Source of the DNA: Paramicrobacterium agarici
GTDB lineage: Bacteria; Actinomycetota; Actinomycetes; Actinomycetales; Microbacteriaceae
Direction: 5' to 3'
Length of the DNA: 64,000 nucleotides
Assembly: GCF_002563955.1 (NCBI RefSeq)
Contig: NZ_PDJE01000001.1
Coordinates: 2,852,001 to 2,916,000, forward strand
Shown here: in pieces, positions 53,793 through 63,748 of the stretch
Layout of the letters: each line of letters begins with the position of its first letter
Numbering within the stretch: the first letter of the stretch is position 1
Translations under genes and position numbers: made by a program
Notes under the pieces: generated by a model
What the model was told of the DNA's origin: nothing
What the model saw: the letters and a program-made list of their open reading frames with translations, nothing else
Database searches by the model: none

Positions 53793-55372
53793 ATAAACCA
53801 GATGCGCCGGATCCTTGCGTCGCGCTTATAGGGGACGTGGGTTGGGAAGGTCTTTATCACCTCGGAGATGAAGCGATGACAGAGGCCGCGATAGGAGAGC
53901 TTCAGTCGCGCGGCATCGCGGACATCACGATCATCGCCGCCGAGGCCGCTCCGGCCCAAAAACGGTACGGAGTCAGCGCAATCGATCGATTTGGTTTCGG
54001 AACGCGGTGGAACCGCAAGCGCCTCGAAGAGCGTTACACCACACTTGTTTCAGAAATCGCGAACGATTTTGGCACGATGCCTCCGGAAGACCCGGCGCAT
54101 GCCATTCTGGACCTCGTGCGCCGGTGCGATGCTGTAATTATCGCGGGCGGGGGGAACATCACGTCGCGATATCTGTATCATGTGTATGAACGCTCCGTGC
54201 TCACAAAGCTGGCGAAGAAGTTCGGCAAGCCACTGCTGATGACGAGCCAGACTATAGGTCCAAGCATCGACGACGCGCACCTCGGAATCGTCGCTGAGAT
54301 ACTGACGAGCGCTTCGATGATCGGTGCCCGCGAATTGGACTCGCTCGCGTTGATAGGTGATTTGACTGCGGGCCGAGCAACTGCGTACCGCACCCTCGAC
54401 GACGCTTTCCATCTGCGCGCGGACGCAGCGGATGAAGAATGGGTCGCAGCCCTCAATCTAGACGATAGGTTCGTGGTTGCCTCGGTCTCACCCTACGTTT
54501 CGAACCCGTTTTGGAGTGAAGATGAATACTTCACTCAGATGGCGGCGATACTGGACAGTGTGGCCGCCGAGTTGGACGAGACGGTGTATTTGCTTCCTCA
54601 CGCAGGCTCGCCAATTCGGGATGAAAAGAAGCACGATCAAATTTCCCATGAGCGAGTCATCAAGACTTCCTCATCCTCTCGTATTTACGCTCTACCTGTA
54701 ATGTCGGCCAGGGAATGTCTAGCCGTGATGAAGAAGGCAACGCTCGCCGTCAGCACCCGTTACCACCCGATCGTTCTCGGACAGAGTGTTGGTACTCCAA
54801 CAATTTCGATAGGCGTGGACGCGTACTCATTCGTGCGCATGTACGGTGCTCAGAAGAATTTCGAAACGGCCGAGCTTCATTTGCCAGCGAGGCGCGCAAC
54901 TGCGGACGCCGTTTCAGCGCTAAGCAGTCAGGTAGCAGCACAACGCCGTGTGTACGAGCAGCACATTAAAGCGATCGAACCCGTTCGAAGAGCAGAAGCG
55001 AAAACTTGGTGGGACGCTCTAGTTGAACGAATCAGGGAATCATCAGGAGGAACTGTCCCATCCTTTGCTGAGGTTCCAAGCCTCAAGCTCGCAAATGTAG
55101 AAGCGGTTAGCTGCTCAGAACATGCAGCGCACAACGAGTTGAGCTTAATGTATGACTCGCTCATTCGTGAGCGGAAGGCCAAAGCCCACACTGAGGATAT
55201 CGTTGGCCGAGTTGGGAAAGACCGCGACCAGCAGCGTCAAGCGAGACTAGCTGCAGAGTCGGAGATCTCAACACTCCGAAGCGAACTCGTGGCTGCCAAT
55301 TCGCGCAAAGTTGTGAGGCTGGCTGACAAGCTAGGTGCGGTGGTACGAGCTCTTCGTCGAAGGAAGAGCTGA
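53789..55372 (+). CDS. Polysaccharide pyruvyltransferase family protein, second copy, with coiled-coil tail
   Basis: A 527-residue protein. The PF04230 blocks are GDVGWEGLYHLGDEAMTEAA, DAVIIAGGGNITSRYLYHVYE, LLMTSQTIGPSID, and AVSTRYHPIVLGQSVGTPTISIG with the histidine in RYHP. The C-terminal ~120 residues are charged and heptad-like (DRDQQRQARLAAESEISTL), ending in the basic RLADKLGAVVRALRRRKS, probably membrane-touching. It starts with GTG overlapping the stop of the GT2/TagF fusion gene by 4 bases, so both are coupled. Only distantly similar to the copy at 48511, it likely acts on a different sugar. Confidence 0.84.
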   Translation: MNKPDAPDPCVALIGDVGWEGLYHLGDEAMTEAAIGELQSRGIADITIIAAEAAPAQKRYGVSAIDRFGFGTRWNRKRLEERYTTLVSEIANDFGTMPPEDPAHAILDLVRRCDAVIIAGGGNITSRYLYHVYERSVLTKLAKKFGKPLLMTSQTIGPSIDDAHLGIVAEILTSASMIGARELDSLALIGDLTAGRATAYRTLDDAFHLRADAADEEWVAALNLDDRFVVASVSPYVSNPFWSEDEYFTQMAAILDSVAAELDETVYLLPHAGSPIRDEKKHDQISHERVIKTSSSSRIYALPVMSARECLAVMKKATLAVSTRYHPIVLGQSVGTPTISIGVDAYSFVRMYGAQKNFETAELHLPARRATADAVSALSSQVAAQRRVYEQHIKAIEPVRRAEAKTWWDALVERIRESSGGTVPSFAEVPSLKLANVEAVSCSEHAAHNELSLMYDSLIRERKAKAHTEDIVGRVGKDRDQQRQARLAAESEISTLRSELVAANSRKVVRLADKLGAVVRALRRRKS

Positions 55373-55440
55373 TTCTAATCACGTGGAAGTTCCAACCGAT
55401 AACCACTTTTCGTGACTCAAAGAACCAGGGAAGGCCGGTT

Positions 55441-55453
55441 GCTACTTAGTAGC
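55441..55453. terminator. Small hairpin between convergent pyruvyltransferase and coiled-coil genes
   Basis: GCTAC (55441-55445), TTA, GTAGC (55449-55453) form a 5-bp stem that could extend with GGTT/AAACC after a CG bulge. It is the only structure seen in the 100-base gap. Confidence 0.3.
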
Positions 55454-55473
55454 CGAAACCGATTTGCACGCTG

Positions 55474-55680
55474 CTAGCCGAGCCTCTCGACTACGAGATC
55501 GGTGAGTTCGGCGATCCGCAAGCTATCGCGTCGAGCTTCATCGAGATCACGTCGAAGCTGCTCAACTTCCATTCGTAGGTCGTGAACTTGCTGCTTGAGT
55601 ACCTGAACTTCCTCGCCAGCAACCATGTTGGCAGGAGCGGCAGCCCAGGCCATACGCTTAAGCTTGGTCTTAATTCCCAT
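55474..55680 (-). CDS. Small coiled-coil protein of 68 residues
   Basis: The protein starts with a basic MGIKTKLKRMAWAAAP stretch that could lie on the membrane. It continues as a heptad coiled coil (VLKQQVHDLRMEVEQLRRDLDEARRDSLRIAELTDLVV). GGGAGAAG lies 6-13 bases before the ATG, a good ribosome site. The gene overlaps the 3' end of the LicD-fusion gene by 11 bases on the same strand, so it ends the galE-glf operon. Similar basic and coiled-coil tails end both pyruvyltransferases. A scaffold or tether for the glycan enzymes is an inference; no family is recognised. Confidence 0.75.
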   Translation of the reverse strand: MGIKTKLKRMAWAAAPANMVAGEEVQVLKQQVHDLRMEVEQLRRDLDEARRDSLRIAELTDLVVERLG

Positions 55681-57202
55681 GATTACTTCTCCCTCTCCGA
55701 GAAACTGTCGAGTCTGCCACCAGCCGTTTACCTCCGTGGACTAGTTCGACATGTGTGCGATCAACTCGCGCTGTCAGCCCATGATCCGCCGCTGACTTGT
55801 ATACAGCATGAATTGGAATGTGCCATGTCTGTGGACGTTCCATGTCAAATTCTCTACCCGGGGACGCGCAGAAAGTCATGAAAGCAAATGACTCATCCCT
55901 CAATAGGTACTTGCACAGGAGAGCCGCGTTGACCCGCGCTGAATTCGTCATTCCTTCAATGGCGTGGTGCATGAAAACATAAATTGGTCGGTGCTCGGAG
56001 CGAAGCTCGATTGCCAGCTGAAGCATCTCTTTACGGTCATACAAATTAGCGACCCGAAAGTCGACTTTGCTCCCGGACTCCTGTCTAGCCCTTTCAATAG
56101 CGACCCAGGAAAAGTCGAAAGCAACCACCTCGTGCCCTAGCGACGCAAGATATCGGGCATCCGCACCGGTGCCGCACGCGATCTCGAGAACTCGCGAATG
56201 TGGAGGCAACCTCGCGGCTAATCGCTCCGCTGCTGCCGAGGGCCCGCGGAGAATGCTGACGTTTTGGTACCGCGAGTCCCAGTACAAACGATGAAGGCTC
56301 AAGCGCCCGAACCAGAAGTGGAATCGTCTCACCGTGTCATCTGGGGTCTCGAACACGAAGGACGGGTCAGGAGTGCGCCATTCAGACCCATAACATGCAG
56401 TGAGCCAACGCTCCGGGTTCGCTGGGGTAGGAAGCTCCACACCTCCGAGTTCGCGTGTGCTCGTCGGTACGATGTCGCTCATGCTGACCTGGTCAGTGTC
56501 GACGTGAATCGGCTCATAGAAGCGACCATCCTTGAAAAGCGCAGCGAACACGTCGACGAAATGATCAATGTGCCCGGACTCCGTCTTGAACATCACCTGG
56601 AAATGACTGACGCTGTGCCGGACGATCCAGTATCCCAACGCTTCAAAATCGCGCTGTAATCGGAAACTCTCCAATGCGACGTCTGAGGGATGGGAATATT
56701 TGCTCAAATACGCGGTGTCGGCATCATCGTCGTGCTCGAGCACGTCACCGCCTCGCATTGCTCCGAGAAGCGTTCCACCCACGATGAACGAATCGAACCC
56801 AAGATCATTCAACTGACCGAGAACCTCGGCCGTCCGCTGAATCAAGCGGTCTTTATCTTCACGAGTCTGCTGTTCGAATCCGTGAGTAAGACGACCCCAT
56901 TTGTTGACCGTTAGAGTCCGTCCATCAGCGTCCTTTAGGACGATCGGCTGATCGGAAGTTCCGAAAGTCAAGAACCGGCTATCAAGCACAGAATCATTCT
57001 GATCTCGGACTTCGAAAAGACTCCGTCCGTCCATCTGACGCAGGAGCTCGTCAGGCCAGCGCACAAGGACGCCGAATCGGCGGACACCAGTATCTGGCGC
57101 GACGGTCCATAAATGACGGCCGTCCAAATAAACGTTTAGCGCCGACGTCGCCGCTCCTGGGCGCACAAATATCCCACGGTGGCTAAGCAGCGCTACTTTC
57201 AT
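55670..57202 (-). CDS. LicD-type phosphotransferase fused to a SAM methyltransferase
   Basis: A 510-residue protein with three parts. Residues 1 to about 115 form a beta-rich domain. About 120-305 is a LicD nucleotidyltransferase-fold domain with FIVGGTLLGAMRGGDVLEHDDDADTAYL, where D158-D160 and D162 are likely metal ligands. About 330-490 is a class I methyltransferase with VLEIACGTGADARYLASLG (338-356) and VVAFDFS. LicD proteins transfer phosphocholine or other phospho-groups to glycans. The methyltransferase may methylate the transferred group or a sugar. The start at 57202 lies 10 bases after the glf stop. Confidence 0.83.
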   Translation of the reverse strand: MKVALLSHRGIFVRPGAATSALNVYLDGRHLWTVAPDTGVRRFGVLVRWPDELLRQMDGRSLFEVRDQNDSVLDSRFLTFGTSDQPIVLKDADGRTLTVNKWGRLTHGFEQQTREDKDRLIQRTAEVLGQLNDLGFDSFIVGGTLLGAMRGGDVLEHDDDADTAYLSKYSHPSDVALESFRLQRDFEALGYWIVRHSVSHFQVMFKTESGHIDHFVDVFAALFKDGRFYEPIHVDTDQVSMSDIVPTSTRELGGVELPTPANPERWLTACYGSEWRTPDPSFVFETPDDTVRRFHFWFGRLSLHRLYWDSRYQNVSILRGPSAAAERLAARLPPHSRVLEIACGTGADARYLASLGHEVVAFDFSWVAIERARQESGSKVDFRVANLYDRKEMLQLAIELRSEHRPIYVFMHHAIEGMTNSARVNAALLCKYLLRDESFAFMTFCASPGREFDMERPQTWHIPIHAVYKSAADHGLTARVDRTHVELVHGGKRLVADSTVSRRGRSNHGN

Positions 57203-57212
57203 TCCTGAGACT

Positions 57213-58364
<1,152 letters not shown>

Positions 58365-58422
58365 TCATGCTCCTAGATTGCAGTGTGCGAACGTCAGTAC
58401 CGACTCTAGACGGTGTCGGCTG

Positions 58423-59391
58423 TTAGCCCTCCGCATGAAGTTGCGCGCTCCAAGCCGATTCGACCATGTCACGAACCGAATGCGTGGGCGTCCACTCGAA
58501 GCGTTCCTTGATCCGGGTTGCGTCAGCAACGACCGCTGCAGGGTCCCCAGCTCTGCGTTCGGTTACCTTTGGCTCGATTGTGCTACCGCTCACTTCAACG
58601 AGTTCAGCGAGAACTTCTTTGACACTTGCGCCTGTTCCCGTGCCCACGTTGACGGCGGAGTAGCTCTCGTGCGTTTTGCTGAGATAGTCGATGGCGGCGA
58701 TGTGGGCGGAAGCCAGGTCTTCGACGTGTACGTAGTCCCTCACCCCCGACCCGTCAGGAGTGTCGTAGTCGTCCCCAAAGATCTTGGGCGCACTTCCTCG
58801 CGCGAGCGCGTCGATGGCCAGCGTGATCAGGTTGGCGGGCACCGTGTCTGCGAGCTCGGCCGAACCGGCACCCGCAACGTTGAAATATCGAAGGCTGACC
58901 GCTCGTATCGACGTTGCCTTTGCAACATCACGCACGAGCCACTCCCCCATGAGTTTGGACGAACCGTAAGGATTCACGGGCTTCGTCTCGTCCTCTTCAC
59001 TGACGAGATCAGCAGCAGGACTCCCGTACACGGCTGCAGACGAGGAGAACACAAGAAGCGGTACGCTCTCTGCTTCCATCGCTTCAAGAACGTGCGCGAG
59101 CGTCTGCGTGTTCTCGCGGTAGTAGCGAACGGGTTGTTCGACGGACTCACCGACCTGCTTGAGCGCGGCCATGTGGATTACGGCTCGCACATCGTGCCGA
59201 CGAAGAACAAGGCGCACCTCTCGAACGGAGGAGTCCGCTGCAAGATCAATGTCGTAAATCGGAACATCCGTGATTCGTTCACGGCGCCCCGTGCTGAAGT
59301 TATCGACGACAATGACGTCGCTGCTTTGCTGCAGCATCCGGACAATGTGGCTGCCGATGTAGCCGGCTCCCCCGGTGACAAGAACGCTCAC
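58423..59391 (-). CDS. galE: UDP-glucose 4-epimerase
   Basis: A 322-residue NAD-dependent epimerase of the extended SDR family. It has VTGGAGYIGSHIVRML at residues 5-20, VVDNFSTGRRERI, the serine in VFSSSAAVYGSP, and the Tyr-x3-Lys in NPYGSSKLMGEW near residues 145-149. It makes UDP-galactose from UDP-glucose, the substrate for Glf encoded just downstream. GTG start with GGGAGAACTC. It could also act on N-acetylated sugars. Confidence 0.93.
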   Translation of the reverse strand: MSVLVTGGAGYIGSHIVRMLQQSSDVIVVDNFSTGRRERITDVPIYDIDLAADSSVREVRLVLRRHDVRAVIHMAALKQVGESVEQPVRYYRENTQTLAHVLEAMEAESVPLLVFSSSAAVYGSPAADLVSEEDETKPVNPYGSSKLMGEWLVRDVAKATSIRAVSLRYFNVAGAGSAELADTVPANLITLAIDALARGSAPKIFGDDYDTPDGSGVRDYVHVEDLASAHIAAIDYLSKTHESYSAVNVGTGTGASVKEVLAELVEVSGSTIEPKVTERRAGDPAAVVADATRIKERFEWTPTHSVRDMVESAWSAQLHAEG

Positions 59392-59433
59392 GAGTTCTCC
59401 CTCGGCTGGCGACGTGCGACCTGCGGCAACTGC

Positions 59434-60729
59434 TTACTGTCCGCCACCGATTACGAGTCGCGGTGTGCCCGTCCACGAAGCCGGATCGGTCGTGTTGCGC
59501 CCATCAATGAGCAGCTTCACTCCGGGAAGATCGGCGGCGGTCATGTCCTTGTACTCCGCGTGGTCCGCCTGGATGATCGCGAGGTCGACGTTCTCGCCGA
59601 GGTGATGGGCCGTCCACCCGAATGACGCGAGCTCATCATCGGAGTACATCGGATCGTGCACCGTCACGTTCGCGCCGCGTTCACGCAGCGCGTTCACCGT
59701 CTCGAAGACTCCGGAGAACGCGGTCTCCTTGACGCCGCCTCGGTACGACGCTCCGAGGACGACCGCGTTGACGCCGCTGAGGCTGCCCAGTACTTCTTCG
59801 GCCTTCGTCACAACGCGCTCTGGCATCGCGGCGTTGAAGAGCCGCGCCTGACGCACAATGTCGGCATTCGGGTCAGTCGAGAGGTACAACCGGGGATAAA
59901 CAGGAATGCAGTGTCCTCCGACAGCGATACCCGGCCGATGAATATGGCTATACGGCTGAGAGTTACATGCCTCGATCACCTGGTAGACGTCAACGCCGAC
60001 AGTGTCCGCATACACAGCAAACTGATTCGCGAGTCCGATGTTCACGTCGCGGTACGTCGTCTCGGCCAGCTTTGCCATCTCAGCGGCTTCTGCGGTGCCG
60101 AGATCCCACACGCCGTTCTTTCGCGATAGGTCAGGGCGTTCGTCGAACGTCAGCACTGCCTCGTAAAACTCCTGAGCCTGGCGTGCGCCTTCCTCCGAAA
60201 GGGCGCCAATGAGCTTCGGGTACTTGCGGAGGTCGTCGAAGACGCGGCCCGTAAGCACGCGCTCTGGCGAGAACACCAGGTGAAAGTCTGCACCCTCGGT
60301 CAGTCCGGAGCCCTGCTCGAGCATCGGCTTCCAGCGGTTGCGTGTCGTACCGACGGGAAGCGTCGTCTCGTACGAGACAAGGGTATTCGGCGTGAGATGC
60401 TCTGAGAGCGACTTCGTCGCGGCATCCATCCAGGCGAAGTCGGGGTCCCACGTCTCGTCATTCACGAACAGTGGCACGACAAGGACGACCGCGTCCGCGC
60501 TCGGAATCGCTTCTGCATAGTCGGTCGTGGCCTTCAGCCGTCCGGCTGGGACGAGCTCCGAGAGCTTTTCTTGGAGGTGCGCTTCGCCGGGAAACGGTTC
60601 GACCCCCTTGTTCACGAGATCAACGACGTTCGGGTTCACGTCGACTCCGATGACATCGTGACCTGCGTCAGCGAACTGAACAGCGAGAGGAAGACCAATT
60701 TTGCCGAGGGCAACGACCGCAATCTGCAT
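59434..60729 (-). CDS. UDP-sugar dehydrogenase (UDP-ManNAc/UDP-glucose dehydrogenase family)
   Basis: A 431-residue NAD+-dependent enzyme that oxidises the C6 alcohol of a nucleotide sugar to a uronic acid. It has the Rossmann start MQIAVVALGKIGLPLAVQFADAGHDVIGVDVN, SYETTLPVGTTR, and the catalytic cysteine in VGGHCIPVYPRLYL near residue 272. That last sequence resembles the WecC/TviB-type dehydrogenases of N-acetylhexosamines. The C-terminal domain (VVLGASYRGGVKETAFSG) is present. The start at 60729 fits the conserved N-terminus. The product would be a uronate unit of the surface polymer. Confidence 0.88.
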   Translation of the reverse strand: MQIAVVALGKIGLPLAVQFADAGHDVIGVDVNPNVVDLVNKGVEPFPGEAHLQEKLSELVPAGRLKATTDYAEAIPSADAVVLVVPLFVNDETWDPDFAWMDAATKSLSEHLTPNTLVSYETTLPVGTTRNRWKPMLEQGSGLTEGADFHLVFSPERVLTGRVFDDLRKYPKLIGALSEEGARQAQEFYEAVLTFDERPDLSRKNGVWDLGTAEAAEMAKLAETTYRDVNIGLANQFAVYADTVGVDVYQVIEACNSQPYSHIHRPGIAVGGHCIPVYPRLYLSTDPNADIVRQARLFNAAMPERVVTKAEEVLGSLSGVNAVVLGASYRGGVKETAFSGVFETVNALRERGANVTVHDPMYSDDELASFGWTAHHLGENVDLAIIQADHAEYKDMTAADLPGVKLLIDGRNTTDPASWTGTPRLVIGGGQ

Positions 60730-60808
60730 GGTCTTCAGTCTACGTGCATTCACTGAGCTGCTCCGAGCGTGGTGCCACTGGGCTGGCCCAGACGGATACC
60801 ATTGCACT

Positions 60809-61954
60809 GTGTCTTCTCGGCCAAGCATCCTCGCGATTTCTTTCTCGGATTTCAGCTCCGACGCGCGCGTTCTTCGACAGCTTGAGGTCCTCAGCGAGTT
60901 TGGCGACGTCACGACGGTCGGGTACGGGCCCAAACCGGAGAAGGCGATAGAACACCTTGAAATATCGGGAAACCGTCCTTCTCTTCCACAAACGATTCCC
61001 GGTGTCGTCAAGCTCGCAATGCGGCTTCATAAAGGCGCAGAACTCACTGCTCCTGCTGAAGTTTCCGCACTTGCACTTATCAAGGATCGCTCCTTCGACC
61101 TTGTCGTTGCCAACGAAGCACGAGCCCTTCCGCTTGCCCACGCAGTCAAGGGCAGCGCTCCGGTGTGGGGCGACATGCATGAGTGGGCCCCAGAAGAACG
61201 CACTCACGTTCTCTCGTGGAAGCTCCTGGTGGCGCCCTACATGCGCCACATCTGTGAACGCTATCTGCCCATGACCGATGCTGTAAGCACCGTCAACGCA
61301 TCGATCGCTCGCCTCTACGACAAGCAGTTCGGTACGATGGCGAGAGTAGTTCGTAACGCGCGGCCGTTCGAGAACCTCACCCCATCCCCACTTGAGGGCG
61401 ACCGTGTCCGGCTCGTCCATAGTGGAGCTGCCGTGCCCGGACGGGATATCGAGAGCCTTATTAGCGCGACCCTTCAGCTGGATCCGCGCTTTACCCTCGA
61501 CCTCTATCTCATAAAGGGGCGCGACGGCGGAGAATATTGGCGATCGCTTCGAGCCTTGGCACAGGACTCTGCCCGGATCAACTTCCACGAAGCCGTGCCC
61601 CCAGCGGAGCTCCCGAAGGTGCTCAACGCATTCGACGTCGGCGTTTTCAACTTACCTCCTCGCACGACGAATCACCGGCTCATGCTGCCCAACAAACTGT
61701 TCGATTTCGTCCAGGCCCGGCTAGCAGTGGTGTTCAGCCCGTCCGTAGAAACTGATGCTGTGATCTCGGCTCATAGCCTCGGTGCCGTAACCGGTGGTTT
61801 CTCTACGGACGATTTGGTAGCGACACTGCGTGCCTTGTCCAGCGAGGAGATCGCGGGCTACAAGCAGAACTCGCACAGGGCTGCAATCGAGCTGAGCGCC
61901 GAATCCGATGTGGAGACGGAGCGGGCGATCATCGCACGGCTACTCGGCCTCTGA
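60809..61954 (+). CDS. GT4-type glycosyltransferase
   Basis: A 381-residue GT-B glycosyltransferase, GTG start at 60809. The N-terminal half has FSDFSSDARVLRQLEVLSEFG and WGDMHEWAPEER; the C-terminal half has VRLVHSGAAVPGRDIESLI and the donor-side LMLPNKLFDFVQARLAVVFSP. The start codon is the only good one after the divergent dehydrogenase gene. It overlaps the convergent ABC exporter gene by 15 bases. Its C-terminus is clearly similar to that of the partial gene at the right edge, so the two are paralogs flanking the exporter. Donor and acceptor are unknown. Confidence 0.87.
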   Translation: MSSRPSILAISFSDFSSDARVLRQLEVLSEFGDVTTVGYGPKPEKAIEHLEISGNRPSLPQTIPGVVKLAMRLHKGAELTAPAEVSALALIKDRSFDLVVANEARALPLAHAVKGSAPVWGDMHEWAPEERTHVLSWKLLVAPYMRHICERYLPMTDAVSTVNASIARLYDKQFGTMARVVRNARPFENLTPSPLEGDRVRLVHSGAAVPGRDIESLISATLQLDPRFTLDLYLIKGRDGGEYWRSLRALAQDSARINFHEAVPPAELPKVLNAFDVGVFNLPPRTTNHRLMLPNKLFDFVQARLAVVFSPSVETDAVISAHSLGAVTGGFSTDDLVATLRALSSEEIAGYKQNSHRAAIELSAESDVETERAIIARLLGL

Positions 61955-63748
61955 TTTTCCGTCCTGATTATTGCCGAGTCCAGACAAAGCAGCTTGCTCC
62001 GCGAAATCCGGGACGTCACGGACGAGCTCCGAGAAAGTTCCCTGCGCGTCTACTCGACCATCGCGAAGGAAGAAGATCTGATCGGCATCTTTGATGGTTG
62101 AGAGCCGATGGGCGACGAGTATCACCGTGACTTCGCCCTGAAGTTCAGAGATTGCGCGCGAAACCGCGGCCTCTGTCCGAGAGTCAAGTGCACTCGTGGC
62201 TTCGTCCATCACGAGCACAAGCGGGCGCCCGTAGAGCGCGCGCGCAATCCCAAGCCGCTGGCGTTGCCCACCGGAGAGGGATAGCCCGCGCTCACCAATG
62301 GGTGCGTTTATGCCACCGGGTCGCGCTTCGATTGTCTCTAACAGCTGCGCCTGAGCGAGCACTTCGCGTACTCGCTCGTTGTCGACGTCGTCAGTCCAAC
62401 TCAAGGCGACATTCTGAGCTACGGTGGCGTCAAAAAGCGCGACATCTTGCGGCACGTATCCGACCCGTGAACGCCACGCTCTCCGGATTGAACGAAGATC
62501 AGTTTCATCAAGCGACACAGTCCCCACGGTAGGAGAAATCAGACCAAGGATGAGGTCGATCATCGTCGACTTGCCAGCGCCCGATGAGCCGACGAAGGCC
62601 ACCGTGCTGCCGAACGGAACAGTGAAATTGACCGAATCGAGGGCGCGAACGTTGTCGTTCCCGTAGGAGAACGAGACGTCGCTCAGGGCAATGGCGGAAG
62701 GACGAGTCGGAATCTCAGCGGTGTCCTCTTCGGAGACTGCTTGCTTGGCACTCTCACCTTCTTGAATCTCGCGAAGCACGATTTCAGCGTGCGGTGCGTT
62801 CGCGGTCATCTTGTTCACGATAGTTTGGACCCGGACAATTGAGGGCGCCACGCGAAAACCTGCGAGACCGAACATGGCGATGGCCGCAAGGGCCTGTTCG
62901 AGTCCACCTCCGATAAACCCAGCGATGCCTACGAGTACGAAACCGCCGACAATACCCGCTTCGAGAACGTACCGGGGAACCTGTCCATAGAATTGGACAT
63001 CAGCACGGGCGCGCGAACTGTGAACACGTCCTGCTCGCACAACGTCAGAAACCTCAGCAAGTTTGTTGCGAAGGGTGACTTCCTTGAGCGCACCCACCAT
63101 CTCTGTGATCAATCTCGACGTCTGAAGCGTGTATTTGAGGTTGGTTTTACCTGCCTGGCGTGATCGCTTTGCCACGACGATGTAGAGAAGAAGTCCGAGC
63201 AGTCCCATGTACACGAGCGTGATTATCGCGACGACAGGCTGCGCAACCGCAAGAACCACGACAACCGCGATAAAGCTGAGGCTCTCGCCCAATAGCGTTG
63301 ATCCAGGTAGGAGAAAACCTGCCACGATGGCGCCGACACTGCCGTCCGTGAGACGGACGATATCCGACGAGTTTTTCTTCAGCCGTTCTGTCCAAGGTAG
63401 GGCCGTAAACGACTCGAACAGCATTGTGCCGAGCTCTAGCTCATAGGTCGCAAATCGTTTCGTTGCAATGCGCAGAAGGGCTACAGCGCCCACGCCCTTG
63501 AACACAATGAGTGCGCAAACGAGTGCAATCGCCCCGATTAAACCAGGCCCGCCGACTTCTCCGACTATGGGGAGCGTGATGGTCGTCTGGCTGATGAGAG
63601 GCGTTATGACGATCGCTAGCACCCCGAGCGCCGCGGCATCTAGGATCGCCAGGATTCCAAGCCCAACCGAGTAAAGTGTCAGAAAGCGCTTCGCCCGGCC
63701 CGGCAGGATGTTCAAAACATCGCGATAGAGTCCGTAGAGAGCTTTCAT
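61940..63748 (-). CDS. Type I ABC exporter, fused permease-ATPase (MsbA/lipid-oligosaccharide flippase type)
   Basis: A 602-residue half-transporter. An N-terminal six-helix domain (about 1-330) precedes an ATPase with Walker A VGSSGAGKSTMIDLI near residue 390, signature LSLSGGQRQRLGIARAL, Walker B LVLVMDEATSALD and the H-loop LVAHRLS. It probably works as a homodimer and may flip a lipid-linked saccharide, like PglK or MsbA, given the glycosyltransferases on both sides. The start at 63748 overlaps the stop of the upstream glycosyltransferase (TAATG). GAGGTC gives a plausible ribosome site. Confidence 0.9.
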   Translation of the reverse strand: MKALYGLYRDVLNILPGRAKRFLTLYSVGLGILAILDAAALGVLAIVITPLISQTTITLPIVGEVGGPGLIGAIALVCALIVFKGVGAVALLRIATKRFATYELELGTMLFESFTALPWTERLKKNSSDIVRLTDGSVGAIVAGFLLPGSTLLGESLSFIAVVVVLAVAQPVVAIITLVYMGLLGLLLYIVVAKRSRQAGKTNLKYTLQTSRLITEMVGALKEVTLRNKLAEVSDVVRAGRVHSSRARADVQFYGQVPRYVLEAGIVGGFVLVGIAGFIGGGLEQALAAIAMFGLAGFRVAPSIVRVQTIVNKMTANAPHAEIVLREIQEGESAKQAVSEEDTAEIPTRPSAIALSDVSFSYGNDNVRALDSVNFTVPFGSTVAFVGSSGAGKSTMIDLILGLISPTVGTVSLDETDLRSIRRAWRSRVGYVPQDVALFDATVAQNVALSWTDDVDNERVREVLAQAQLLETIEARPGGINAPIGERGLSLSGGQRQRLGIARALYGRPLVLVMDEATSALDSRTEAAVSRAISELQGEVTVILVAHRLSTIKDADQIFFLRDGRVDAQGTFSELVRDVPDFAEQAALSGLGNNQDGKSEAE

